Assembly (NCBI GenBank): GCA_036874045.1
Contig: JAZBRI010000011.1
Coordinates: 1,302,001-1,366,000, forward strand
DNA length: 64,000 nt
DNA from: Cymodocea nodosa
Lineage: Eukaryota; Streptophyta; Magnoliopsida; Alismatales; Cymodoceaceae
Direction: 5' to 3'
Part shown: piece after piece, positions 48,319-60,015 of the stretch
Layout of the letters: each line of letters opens with the position of its first letter
Position numbering within the stretch: the first letter of the stretch is position 1
Position numbers and translations under genes: made by a program
Notes under the pieces: generated by a model
Told to the model about the DNA's origin: nothing
Databases searched by the model: none
What the model saw: only the letters and a program-made list of their open reading frames with translations

Positions 48319-50081
48319 TTGTTGAGTATTTTTGTTTTGATGATGTGTGTTGAATGAAAATAATCATATTTGCTCAATTACTATTGCTTATGAAAAGAAA
48401 TTAAAATCATCAATTAATACAGAAAAAGGTTACTAATATAAATACCTGTCTGTATTGGATCTGAAGTTAATAACTAATCATTTCGTTGCATTAATTTCTC
48501 ATTTAGCTAAACGTTAAGTTAACGTGTGTTTTTTTATTGAAAAGCATGATATGTTTTAATGTTATATTTTCTGTATCATGAACAGTGCACGTTTAAACAA
48601 CTCGTTAAGTTAGAGTTTTGTTTGTATAGAGGTCACGTGAGAACTCGTTAAGTTAGGGGCTTAAAGGTTAAAATAGGTCACGTGATAACTCATTAAGTTA
48701 GTGAGTAAAAGAAGAGACGAACTCGTTAAGTTAGTGTTATACACGGTGAAATTATAAGTTGCGAATGTTGTATTGTATCACGTGAGGTGCACATGTTTAA
48801 CTCGTTAAGTTAACATAACTAAACGCGTTGAGTTGCTATATTGAACACTAAGGCAACGCGTTAGGTTAGAGTTATAAACTTAAGTTGTTATTTTTGCACG
48901 TGGTAAAATTCTTATTATAAAAACATTTGTTTATCACTGAATCAGTGAGTTAAAGTTTTTTTCGGAGACTTACAGTCGTAACTATCCGAAAGGTAACTTA
49001 AGTCATGTTTTCAGGTCTTGACACGTGTCTCACTAGTTTTATAATATAAAGAGTTTTTCGGTGACTTACAGTCGTAACTATCCGAAACTTAAACTATTTT
49101 CGGTGAGTTATTGTTTAACCTTCCTAAAGAAAGGTTAAGCTGGTTCGTTGAGTTAGCATAACACCACGGACTTAGTTCGTTGAGTTAGCTATAGTACTTG
49201 TCACGTGAAATGGCACATGGTGAACTCGTTAAGTTAGAAACGTTAAGTTATATATATATACTTGTGTTACTCGTTTAGTTAACATTAAAGTAATGACTTC
49301 TTATTACATTGATGAAAAAATTTTGGACAAGAAAGTTTATTTTGCAGGAAATTTTTTAGAGATCTCGGATTGATGATTAAAGAAAATTTGAAATATAAAC
49401 GTGAGTTAGAACGTGTGTGTTTCGATGAAGGAAAAAGAAAAGACGTGGAGAAGTGGAAAACTGGTAGTGGTTAAACGTGAAGGATATGCATGAAATGAAG
49501 ATACAGTATAAAAGGCATAGAATTCTCGTTGATCAATTTATCCTTGCACACAAAACGAAAAATCTTTTCAATGATCAAACCATCCCTGCACACCAAAAGA
49601 AAAATCTTTTTCAGGGATCAAAAACACCTCTTCGGGAAAAATCTCTCAAGTGGAAGAAAATTCAGTGAAGCATAAAAAGGTAAGATTTTCGTCACTAAAG
49701 ATTTGAAGTATCAGAAGAAAGCAAATCTAGTGAAGCATAAAAAGACAAGATATTCATCACCGAAGAATTGCTGAAGAAAAAAAGAAGAAGAAGAAGAAGA
49801 AGAAAGATCGCAAACAGGGAGAAATGTTTTAAATTCTGCAAATTAGTTTTCTCTGTTTGTAGTTATGAAATTGTATAGATGAAACATGGTATCGAAATAT
49901 AATTGCATCTACAATTTCTGAGGAGAATTGAATTGTATATTGTAATTGAAACCTTGAATAAAAATGATTTTATGAAAACAATGTCTCAACTTGTTTTTGA
50001 GTTTTAAAGTTTCAATTATATTTCAGAAAATATTAAAAATGCACAATTCACCCCCCTCTTGTGTAGCCATATGATCCTACA
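48319..50081 (+). repeat. S5 3' LTR (1763 bp)
   Basis: Starts TGTTGAGTATT and ends GATCCTACA. TATA-like GTATAAAAGGC at about 49506. U3 is rich in CTCGTTAAGTTA repeats (from about 48600), G-boxes (48634, 48779, 48897, 49022), TAACTATCCGAA and GTTCGTTGAGTTA. The 65-bp repeat has two copies here (about 49651-49775). Its R-U5 half matches the S3 LTR but its U3 does not. Confidence 0.9.
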
Positions 50082-51076
50082 CACATCTTAGCGCTTTCAG
50101 GACTTCAAATAATTTACTGATTTTTCATTAAGCATTCTGATTTCACTTTAAAATTGTGAAACTGTTAAACTCATGAAATTCAGAAAAAACATAAAATACT
50201 ATATCTAGATTTGCTTAAATAGTAAATTCTATAGCATCTTATATAACCTTCTAAATATAACATTCAAGCTGTTACAGTTTATAAAAATTTTACAGTCTCA
50301 ATTATCGGATAGTTACAGCAAGTTCATAAAAAATAATTTCAAATTCCACAAACTTTTCAGTACCATTTTAATTCCTTTAGTTAATAACTTATATGGTTGT
50401 TACTTTAATTCCTCCCCCCCCATACCTACATTTTGCATTGTCCTCAATGTAAAAGATTTGACAATAAAGACAATAATTGTAGCAGGCATGAATACAGTTT
50501 CATTGATTTAACACCTAACTCAACGAATGAGTTTAAATCTAAATTCAGGATAAGTAATCAGTTACATACCTTATTTCGTTTGTATCTCCTTCTACATATT
50601 TCAATTTTTGATTCTTAAAAACTTTTCATTCACAGATAAAAGTAGAATATATAACAAAATAACATTTAACAGATATTGATAAATCATTATCTTGTGTGGA
50701 ACCTAGGCTCCTATGCCTTTGGTGGCTCACAAGCAAGCCAGTTTGTTTCCCAAAACAGATACCAACAAACTAGATTGATATTTTGTTTTTGTTTCTTTAT
50801 AAAATAAACTAAAACTAAAATTTTTCTAAAAGTAAATGCAAAAAACACACAACATTAACAACACAAAATCACAGCTTAAGAACATGATTGGAAAGTAGAA
50901 ACAAATAGAATAAACGTGTTAGTCCAAGCAAACTTTTTAGGCATAATTCTTCTTGCTATTAATTCTGTTTTAATACAGTTCGTGTTCCTTCTTAATTTGT
51001 AAACTTGCAATATATTATCAATGCTAAATACAAGTGTATTACCATTAATGAAATAAAATGCAGAAAGGGATCCTTT
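50082..51076 (-). other. 3' noncoding part of Athila B
   Basis: No coding seen. It contains the purine-rich signature at 50411-50450 and scattered GGATAGTTA motifs (for example about 50305). Confidence 0.55.
50411..50450 (-). other. Athila/Tat-type 3' signature and purine tract
   Basis: On the minus strand CATTGAGGACAATGC is followed about 14 bp later by TATGGGGGGGGAGG. From memory, ATTGAGGACAAT followed by a G-run is common after pol in plant Athila/Tat Ty3 elements. Here it lies after the F-box ORF. Confidence 0.6.
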
Positions 51077-52015
51077 TCAGTTCCAGGGTAATGTAGTAGT
51101 TTCTATTTCTACATCTATTTCAATATACTCCTCTTCCCACTTCCATTCATTTATGTCTTTCATAATCCATATTTGAAATTTCATCAATTCATCCCACCAT
51201 CTTATCAGACATAATGTAGGATCATCATATTCATTATACCACATCCCTATTTGAATTTTTTCAAATTCTACTGATGGTGGTTTAGCTATATCACTCAGTA
51301 TAGGTAATATTTCTATAAAATCATCATCATAACTATCTATGCTTACTATGTATAAATCAGATCTAAATGCAACTGATATATCTGTGACTAGATATATATA
51401 TCCATCAAGTATGACATGCATGCTATTAATTAATGATTTCTGTCCTAGATATATCATAGTGTTTTTATTCCAAGATCTATTTAGAAAATTATACACACTT
51501 AAGCATAAATCTTCATCCCAATTTCCTATAGGTCTCCAATAATATAATTTTTCAGGAATGGTTGAATTTTTATCAGAAAATATTAAAGCCGACCCATAAT
51601 TTACAGTTGGTACTTCATATCTATTAGGTCTTCCTATATTCCATTCTTCTCTTGTTATAGGATTTCTTATCAAAATATCAGGTAATAGACTTGCATACCT
51701 TGGTCTGGTTCTGTATATGATTAATCCTTCATCCATCCCCATAATATGATCTATTCCTTCTAATGTATTGGGTGGAATTCAAGTAGTTTCTTCCATATTT
51801 AGATATTCATGGGTAATTGAACTACGATTAAATGACTTCCATATGAATCCATCTCTAGTCGTTGTCATTTTTGTAGCTTGTAGTCCCTGAAAATATTTTT
51901 CTCTAACACAGTCTTTAATTTCCTTTGATATACAACACAGCCTGCACAAATCTTTAGCTGACAAGTTACTCAATACTTCCCTTAGTGCATCCAATGGTAA
52001 TTGCATCAATTCCAT
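51077..52015 (-). pseudogene. F-box protein gene with one in-frame stop
   Basis: The start at 52015 gives MELMQLPLDALREVLSNLSA then KDLCRLCCISKEIKDCV, a clear F-box (about residues 4-45) that in family members binds SKP1 in an SCF ubiquitin ligase. A TGA at 51779-51781 interrupts the frame, which then continues open for over 220 codons. That region has F-box-associated features: RNPITREEWNIGRP, MIYLGQKSLINSM then LDGYIYLVTD, and KFQIWIMKDINEWKWEE near the end. It is in the same orientation as Athila B and lies between its gag and the 3' signature. It may be a captured host gene or a host gene beside the element. It is less decayed than the retroelement ORFs nearby. Confidence 0.75.
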
Positions 52016-52198
52016 TTGTTGATTCTATATAACACAAACAAAAATTTAGCAGAGACAAAAATTAACATAACTACTGCATACCCTCGTGGAGTTAGGGCAT
52101 AACTCAACGGACTAAGTTCGTTGAGTTAAGGACTAACTCTACGATACTATTAATTATAAACTTATATATATATATATATATACTTCAGTTATATTGCT
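52016..52198 (-). promoter_or_regulatory. TATA-rich spacer upstream of F-box ORF
   Basis: Contains a TA run (about 52162-52182) and GTTGAGTTA/TAACTCAACG inverted motifs (about 52100-52130) with CTCGTGGAGTTA, the same motifs as in the Athila LTR. A promoter role is possible but untested. Confidence 0.4.
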
Positions 52199-53542
52199 TC
52201 ATTCAGCTATCCTCCTAGAAGAGGTATCAATTTCATTAACAGTTCTATTGACAAGATTAGGTATTGCTTGCATTAGCAATCCTCCGGTAGGTCTAACTTC
52301 TATTGATTCCTTCTGTCTAAGGGGTATATTTCTATTCTGATTTTGAATTGCAGCATTTCCAAATAAAAAATCTAGATGATTGTTTAATTGTTGGATTATC
52401 TTTTCTAATTTCTCTATTCTAGATCCTTGTTCTAGTAATGTTTCATAACTTATATTCTTCTCATTTACATTTTCTCCTCCCTGGAAATTGTTGTTTCTCC
52501 AAGATAAATTCGGGTGATTTCTCCAATTAGGATTATAAGAATTTCCAAAGTTATCTTTCTGATTTCTAGCATAAATAATATCTAGATCATTAATGTTTGC
52601 ATTCTTTTCTGCTAGCTTTTGATTTAATGATAACTCCTCTATTTTCTTTGTTAATTCAGTTAATTTCACCTCAAGCATAGTACTTGAATCTATTTCAGGC
52701 ATTCCTCTTGGCAATATTCTTTTATCTACAATAGCTTTAGCCGAATTTTCCCACTATGCAGTTCTTTTTGCAAAGTTTTCTAAATATGCCCATGCTTCTG
52801 CACTACATAGTTTCAGAAATCCATTCTAACAAGTAGATTCTAATAAAGATTTTGTTGAAACATCTATGCCTTCATAAATTATACCTATTAATTGTGCTTT
52901 ACTCATTACATGATGTGGACATTGAGTTAGTAAATCTTTAAATCTTTCAAAATATTTCCAAAATGATTCACCCTATTTTTGACTACACATTAATATTTCT
53001 TTTTTCTTTTTAATTGTTTGATGTGTTGCATAATATTTTTCCAGAAAAATAGAGCAAAATTCAGTCCATGCAGAAATTGAATAAGGCGACAGAGTATATA
53101 ACCATCTCTTAGCTGTGTCTTTTAAAACAAAAGGGATATATCTAAGTTTAATAGCATCTATACTCATGTTTGACATTTTCATCATTTGACAAACTTCGTT
53201 AAATTCTCTTAGGAAATAATAGGCATCCTCTCTTTCTAATCCATGAAAATGTGGCAATTGACTAATATAATTAGATTTCAGTTCAAACCTATCTCCCTCA
53301 AAGTTTGGTAATTGAATACATGAAGGTTCATCCACTAATTCCGGATACAGAATTTCTCCTAATGGTTTTTCTACTGGAGTAGTCATTTCTACGTTCTCTT
53401 TTAAAGAAAGGTTAGCTACACCCCAAAGAATTTCGTTAAAGTCCAATTCAAAAAATGTTTCAATGTGCCTTTGTGTTGAATATCCTTGGGTAGGTGTTCT
53501 TACTAATCGATTAGTGCTCAGAGAACGAGTCCATGTGCTCAT
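52199..53542 (-). pseudogene. gag: Displaced Athila-type gag (capsid) ORF
   Basis: Single frame of 448 codons from the ATG at 53542 to the stop at 52199, with in-frame stops near 52973, 52831 and 52754. The capsid block has FELKSNYISQLPHFHGLERE, CQMMKMSN, KLRYIPFVLKDTAKRWLYTL and CPHHVMSKAQLIGIIYEG, typical of the retrotransposon gag domain of Athila/Tat elements. The tail has NPNWRNHPNLSWRNNN and a coiled coil. No zinc knuckle is seen here; a knuckle lies in the separate ORF at 61149-61889. A TATA-like box (53701-53712) sits about 160 bp upstream. No PBS or LTR boundary was recognised upstream. Confidence 0.85.
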
Positions 53543-54498
53543 AAATAAATAGCAGAAGATTAATTACATACGAGTCTGAAGCTTTCCATTCAGTAAATAT
53601 TTGTTGATGGATGAAGTCGAATCAGTTGCTTCTCCTTCCAGTTTCCCAATGCATTTTCCTTTCTTTTAACAGTGTTGGTAACTCGTAAATAACATTCTGT
53701 TTTATATATATAATGCACATCCATAAAGTGAATAAATCTCGTTGCAAAAACGTGTCTTGCAACGTGCAGCGTGGTTCATGTTTTTATGGGTACATGTACC
53801 ACTATTAATTTCAAATTTTGGTAACTGCTAAACCTACGAAGTTTCGTTCGTGGTTAGGAGAATAACCATTCTACTTAATCCACAAACTAACATCATTGAG
53901 TTACAGATAACTCAACGGAACAATGTCGGTTATTGTTGCTAACTCCACGGACTAACTTTGTTGAGTTACAGATAACTCAACAGAGTGACCTTATATTATA
54001 TTATTGACCTCGTGGAGTTAAGGTTAACTCAACGGACTTACTTCGTTGAGTTAACACTTAGTAACTTCTAGGTTTACTCCTCGTAAGTACCTCTCTATTT
54101 TTTTTTCTGCATTCTGCTTACTAAAATAAAGTTAAATGTATGTCATTAATGCATCATTCTAATCAAAATTCGTTTAAATCTGAACATTATATAAATATTT
54201 AACTTGCAAGTCATTTTATGTCATGCAGAATTTACATTTTACCTTGCAACATGCAGATATTTTCTAGATTCTATTTTTTTTTTTAATCCTGTCATTCAGC
54301 AAATTGTAAATCTGTTAAACATTCATTCATAATATTCCACAAATTATATAACATTCAATATAGTCCATTCATTTCATATTCAAAACACACATGAAAAGTA
54401 TATCTGAAAATTTATATTCATTCATATGAATCAATTTACATTACAATCAAATCAGACATTTTTCATACAATTATACACAAGTAGACGAACAATACAAT
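53543..54498 (-). other. Spacer between accessory ORF and gag in Athila B
   Basis: About 950 bp without a gene. On the minus strand it holds TATA-like ATTATATATATAAAAC (53698-53713), repeated TAACTCAACGGA and CGTTGAGTTA inverted motifs (about 53890-54050), and G-box-like sites. It looks promoter-like, but no LTR ends were found. Confidence 0.5.
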
Positions 54499-56718
54499 TT
54501 AGTCTCTATTCCTAAGTTCATCTAGTTCCTTCTGGAGTTTTTCTAATTGTTGCTCTAATTGATTAATCCTCTCTACAGCTCTTGTAATGCCTCCAAAAGG
54601 TACAACAATCTTTGTAGCTACAAAATTTCTATATTCTTTCACTAAAATGGTTCTTGATCTAATCCTTTTTAATGCCCATTTAGTGAAATCGATACAGTCC
54701 ACCATTAGTAGTGGAATCAAATCTCCATAAAACAATTTTTTCTTTATTGTTCTAAGCTTGGAGATAAAAACTGCAGACCAATTTATTGGAATTCTATTTA
54801 CAACTACAAACGTGGCCCATTTGACAAATTGACTCGGTTCTATGTCATGGCCTTGTCATTGATAGACATTCTTAATCAAAATGTTGGCTATCATGTGTGC
54901 TTTACCATTTAAATGCTTCAGTCTATTTAATAAAGGCACACCAAGATTGATAGCCAAACTGTCCTTGATTTCCTATTCTATCTATTCAACGGTAGTTGTA
55001 CTTTCCAAAATTTCCTGTCCTTCATTCTTTAATCCAAAAATGTTGTGGAGAAGCTCTGGTGTTATCTGTACATTAGCTTCCTCCACGTTAGAAATTAATT
55101 TTCCTTCTTCTTTTCTTAAATTTGCATAAAAGCAGGGCACTATATTCTCATATATCGCATGCCCTCTTTCTTGAGAAATAAAATTCAGTAGCCCTTGGAA
55201 TTCAAATAATTCTTTGATTTCTTACATTCCATCCCAATTTACTGGTCTACTGTATATAATATCATAACCCCTAATTTCTTCATATTTATTATAAGCTTCC
55301 TGACTCCAAAAATGTACTTCATTTAAAATTGTTGTTTCAGTCAGGTCAGGAATGTGACTTTATTGTTCTAGAGGGGTTTGTTCTTGATCTTCCTCTTCCA
55401 TGTGCTGAACTTGAACATGTTTTGCAGATTCCTCAATTTTTGCTTCTGCTTTTGTCTGTGGTGGTGAGTCGGCAGAACTCTCCACTCTGTCTTGAATTCT
55501 TTCCATAAATTGTTGAAGAGTTTCTTGCTCTTTAGTGGAATCTGCAAAGTCATTTTTGTCCAAATGGCTTCGTTTAGCTTCTTCTTCATTTTCTGTTCTT
55601 TCTTCTTCCTCCTAACTACCAATCTGCTCTATCACTATTCTTTCTGATTCTGTGGCAGATTGAGATGGAGTCATGGGCAATTCAGTTTCTACCCTAATTT
55701 CTGTTTCTTCTTCTTATACAAGCTGTAGACTAATTTCAACCTGATTTTCTTCTTTTCTTTGCTCCTGCTGCTGCTGCTGCTCCTCTTCAGAATTGGATAG
55801 CAGGTTTATAAAAATTGGCTCCACAGGCCTTGTTGATATTGGTGCTTCAGATTTAATCTCCTTTTGACACTTAAGCACTATCTCTTTTCCTTTCCTTCGT
55901 TTAATTAATTGTGCCTAGTCTTCCTCTTCTTCTTTTGAGATTGAATCTAAAAACAAAGGCTCTACACACCTTTGAGCCACAGGTACTGGCTCTTCTTGTT
56001 TAATTCTTTCAATAATTGCTGGTCTCAAGGGACCAACTTCAGCTTCTTTTGTAGCAAATCTGACAGCAGTTCTAGTAGTAGCTTCTTGATGTTGTTACAC
56101 TTTAATTTTATATTGGCCTTTCAACTTTTCTACAGCCCTCCTCTTGCGTAGTGCATCAAACATCAGATGTGCTTTGGCTACTACTAAATCTTCTGGTTCT
56201 CCTTGGTTTTTCCCAACTTGAACCAGTCCTTGAAATTCTTTTAATTCTTCTTCAGTCGAAGGCTCCAACATTGTTGGCCTGAATGGTGGAACTAAAGGTC
56301 CTGGCTACTGTTCCTCAGGAATAGTTCTTTCAGTAGCCTGCTCCTCTTGTTCTTCCTCTACTTGTTGCTGTCACCTTATTGCACTCGTTGCATGACCAGC
56401 AATGCGCTTTTTGAACCATAATCTGGCTTTGCGTTGGATTAGTTCTAGGGCTACTTCATTATTCGGCCTAATTTTTCTTTCTTTGCTTAAAGCAATTTCT
56501 GTTGCTACTTTTATTTTTGTTTCTACTATTTGGGGTATTTGTATACCCAAATCAACCAAAAATTTCCTCAAGTTGAAAAGTTCTGATTCTACCTTTTGTA
56601 GCTCTTTTTCTCTTGTTGTATTCCAAATCTTCTACCACGTGTGTCATTCCTCTAACTCTTTTAAAAACTATGTTGTGTTCACTACATCTTCCCAGAACTC
56701 AAGTGTCATCTTCCTCAT
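54499..56718 (-). pseudogene. Athila B accessory ORF
   Basis: One frame of about 740 codons from the ATG at 56718 (MRKMTLEFWEDVVNTT then a stop) to 54499, with roughly ten in-frame stops. The N-part is helical (LRKFLVDLGIQIPQIVETK). The middle is Glu/Lys/Gln-rich. The C-part carries the conserved domain seen in Sirevirus S4 and S5: EIKELFEFQGLLNF, PCFYANLRKEEG, LLHNIFGLKNEG, LNGKAHMIANIL, KWATFVVVNRIPINW and KKLFYGDLIPLLMVD. It ends in a leucine-zipper-like INQLEQQLEKLQKELDELRN. A related fragment is at 8007-9670. Function is unknown. Confidence 0.82.
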
Positions 56719-57239
56719 CGTGGAGTTACACAACGGCACGAAATCACTCTGATCTTTACTGTTCTAAATTCTAAATGGTTTGCCGGATAATGCCCCTAAA
56801 ATCCTAGGTTTTAGTTTAAATAAGTCCTAAGTTTAGGTGGGTAATCGAGTCATTTCCCAAACCAACTATTGCTCTCTCATTCGTGGTCTAAGCTATAGTA
56901 CTTCGTTGAGTTACAGTTAACTCAACAGAATAAGCTCGTTGACTAACTCAAGACTCAACAGAGTAAGCTCGTTGAGTTAAGCGTAACTCAACGAACTTCT
57001 CGTACAGATAGATATAATAATAAAAAAAATACTTAAGATAATAGTTTTTTTCTATTTTTATCGGTTTAATCGATACTACGTTTCGGTCATACCGAATTTT
57101 TTTATTAAAAATTAATATAGATGTTTTTTATGTTTCGGTCATATCGATGGATCTAGTTGGTTGAACAGTAACGATTTTTTTTTATATACTTTATAAATTA
57201 TTATTATTTTTATATATATATGAAAATAAAAACTAATTT
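56719..57239 (-). other. Spacer between pol and accessory ORF in Athila B
   Basis: No gene. Contains CGTTGAGTTA and TAACTCAACG repeats (56900-57000), which also occur before gag and F-box, and AT-rich sequence with TTTCGGTCAT repeats (57080-57150). Confidence 0.5.
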
Positions 57240-58346
57240 CTTAATAAGTAAAGCTCGAGTAGTCCTCTACTCTGACTTCTTCTATAATTTCAAAAGAACT
57301 TTTTCATATTTTTAAAATAGGTCTAAGTCTTTGTCCATTTACTTTAAAGATATTTTGATTTTTAGGATTTTCAATCTCAATAGCTCCATAGGGATAAATA
57401 TTTCAAACTATGTAAGTTCCTGCCCATCTAAATCTTAATTTTCCTAGATGGTTATGGAGTCTAGCCATATACAGATATACTTCTTGTCCTATTTCAAAGC
57501 TTTTTGGAATAATTTTCCTATCATGCTAGAATTTCATTTTCTCTTACAATCTTCGAATAAGCTTCATTTCTAAATTCTTCTAATTCAGTTAGTTGCATTT
57601 TTCTATTTTCAGAAGCTTGATTTAAATTAGTGTTTAGAGTTTTTAATGCCCAATAAGCTTTATGTTTTATTTTAGTAGGTAAATGACAACTTTTTCCATA
57701 TACTAGCCTAAAAGGTGACATACCTAAGCTTGTCTTATAAGCAGTTCTATAAGCCCAAAGTGCATCTATCAATCTATTCTAGTAGGATTTACTACTTTTT
57801 CTAAGATTAAATTAATTTGTTTATTAGCACTTTCTACTTGTCCACTTGTTTGCAGATGATATGATGTTGCAATTTTGTGGTTTACTCCATATTTCTTCAT
57901 TAAAACTTCAAAACTTCTATTATAGAAATGAGTTCCTCCATCATTGATAATAGCTTTAGGTATTCCAAATCTAGCAAATATATTGGTTCTTATAAATTGT
58001 ATTACCACTTTGTTGTCATTAGTTTTTATAGAAATAACTTCTATCCATTTAGATACATAATCCACCCCCAACAATATGTAATTAAATTGATTAGACATAG
58101 GAAATGGACCCATAAAATCTATTCCCCACACATCAAAGATTTCAACCTCAACAATAGGATTAAGAGGCATCATATTCCTCTTTGATATTTTTCCTATTTG
58201 TTGACATCTTAAACACCTTAAGCAATATTTATGAGCATCTTTGAATAGTGTTGGCCAACAAAATCCACATTGCAAAATTTTTGCAGCAGTTTTCCCTAAG
58301 CTAAAATGCCCTCCACACGCTTGGTCATGACAAAAAGACAATATGC
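57240..58346 (-). pseudogene. pol: Athila B integrase
   Basis: Zinc-binding block HDQACGGHFSLGKT with CLRCLRCQ. Catalytic core with D in WGIDFMGPFP, D in INDGGTHFYN and E in HLQTSGQVESANKQ, so the triad is kept. The C-part ALWAYRTAYKTSLGMSPF and LVYGKSCHLP is in another frame, shifted near 57770. The tail (LHNHLGKLRFRWAGTYIV, then PRPI-like residues) ends near 57240. The sequence inserts cDNA into the genome in the family. Frameshift and stops mark it as decayed. Confidence 0.87.
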
Positions 58347-60015
58347 TCTAATATTCAATTTCTGGAACACACCTCCTTAGAACTAAATCAAGACATTTCT
58401 TAAATAAGTATGGGTGTTCCCAATAGTAATATTTTACTCTTGAGAAGAACAATTTCTTATCTTGTCTATTCCAATCCTTAGGTGTTAAACCAGTAACTAA
58501 GTAATTAACTATGTCTACATACCAAGGCATTGTGTTGATGGTCATTAATTGTTCATCAGGAAAATTATCCTTAATTTCAATATTTGATTTTTCTATTTGT
58601 AATCTTGATAAATGATCTGCTACTACATTCTCACAACCTTTTTTATCTTTAATTTCTAGATCAAATTCTTGTAATAATAATATCCATCGGATCAATCTAG
58701 GCTTAGTTTCTTCTTTTTTTATTAGGTGTTTTAAAGCTACATGATCCATGTATACTATTACTTTAGCTTCAATCAGATATGATCTAAACTTTTCTAAGGC
58801 AAACACAATAGCTAATAGTTCTTTTTCAGTAGTTATGTAATTAACTTGAGCATCATTTAAGGTTTTGCTTGCATAATGAATCACTCTAGGAGATTTTTCT
58901 ATCTTCTGTCCCAACACTACTCCTACAGCAAAATTAGATGCATCGCACATTAATTCAAATGGATGGCTTCAATTAGGTGCTTGAATAATAAAGGTTGAAA
59001 GTAAGCTAGTTTTAAGTCTAAAAAATGCTTCCTTACAATTTTTATCAAAGTTGAATGGGACATCTTTTAGTAGATTAGTTAAAGGTCTAGCTATTTTGCT
59101 AAAGTCTTTAATAAATCTTCTATACAAACCAGCATGTCCTAGAAATGATCTAATATCTTTTACTGATTTAGGTTCTGGTAGATTACAAATTACTTCTATT
59201 TTAGCTTTATCTACTTCCAACCCTTTCTTTGAAACAACATGCCCTAAGACTATTCCTTGTTTAACCATGAAGTGACATTTTTTCCAATTTAAAACCAGAT
59301 TCTTTTCCACACAGTGTTTTAATATTTGGTCTAAATTGCTTAAACAAACTTCATACAAGTTGCCATATACAATAAAATCATCCATAAATATTTCTAAAAA
59401 ATCTTTAGTCATTCCAGTAAATATGCCTTGCATACACCTTTGAAAGGTAGTTGGTGCATTGCATAATCCGAATGGCATTCTCTTAAAAGCATAAGTTCCA
59501 TTAGGATAGGTGAAAGTTGTTTTCTCTTGATCCTCTAATGCCACTGGAATTTGATTATAACCTGAATACCCGTCTAGGAAACAAAAATATTCTTGCCTTG
59601 CTAATCTTTCCAACATTTGATCTATAAAAGGTAAGGGAAAATGATCTTTCCTAGTCACAGCATTCAACTTTCTATAGTCTATACATACTCTCTAGCCTGA
59701 TTGAATTTTAGTAGGTATCAAGTTTTGACTTTCATTCATAATAACTGTTAATTCTGATTTCTTGGGAACTACATGGATTGGGCTAACCCACGACCTATCA
59801 AAAATCGGATAAATTATGTCATTATCTAACAATTTCACTATTTCCTTCCTTACTACTTCTTTAAGATTTGGATTTAATCTACTCTCAAGAATTCTAACAG
59901 GTTTAGCATTCTCTTCTAAATATATGTGGTGATAGTATAAAGTTGAACTTAACCCTTTTATATCAGTCATAGTCCATCCTATTGCTTCTTTATAACTTTT
60001 CACTACATCTTTTAA
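58347..60015 (-). pseudogene. pol: Athila B RT-RNase H
   Basis: RT: GWTMTDIKGLSSTLYYHHI, SRLNPNLKEVVRKEIVKLLD, SWVSPIHVVPKK, then a stop where relatives have Trp (59692) before RVCIDYRKLN. The catalytic motif is FMDDF in LEIFMDDFIVYGN, the usual Athila/Tat form, with YAFKRMPFGLCNAPTTFQRC before it. RNase [38 protein letters not shown] and [16 protein letters not shown]. There is a stop between RT and RNase H at 58969. RT shifts frame relative to protease near 60010. Confidence 0.9.

Larger units (their letters stand above)
42652..50081 (+). mobile_element. Sirevirus 3' half S5 with accessory ORF and 3' LTR
   Basis: Plus-strand copy, same family as S1: RT-RNase H, spacer, accessory ORF, two polypurine tracts and 3' LTR. 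The left end is a breakpoint inside RT. Gag, protease and integrase are missing. The right end of the LTR abuts Athila B DNA. Confidence 0.9.

Noticed and set aside
20593..50081. S3 and S5 as the two halves of one interrupted element
   Set aside because: Both contain the same RT and RNase H region (26015-27040 and 42652-43687), so they are separate copies.
52162..52182. TA dinucleotide run (also near 36075, 47956 and 57218)
   Set aside because: Simple AT-rich microsatellites, common in this genome. Used only as weak TATA-like context.
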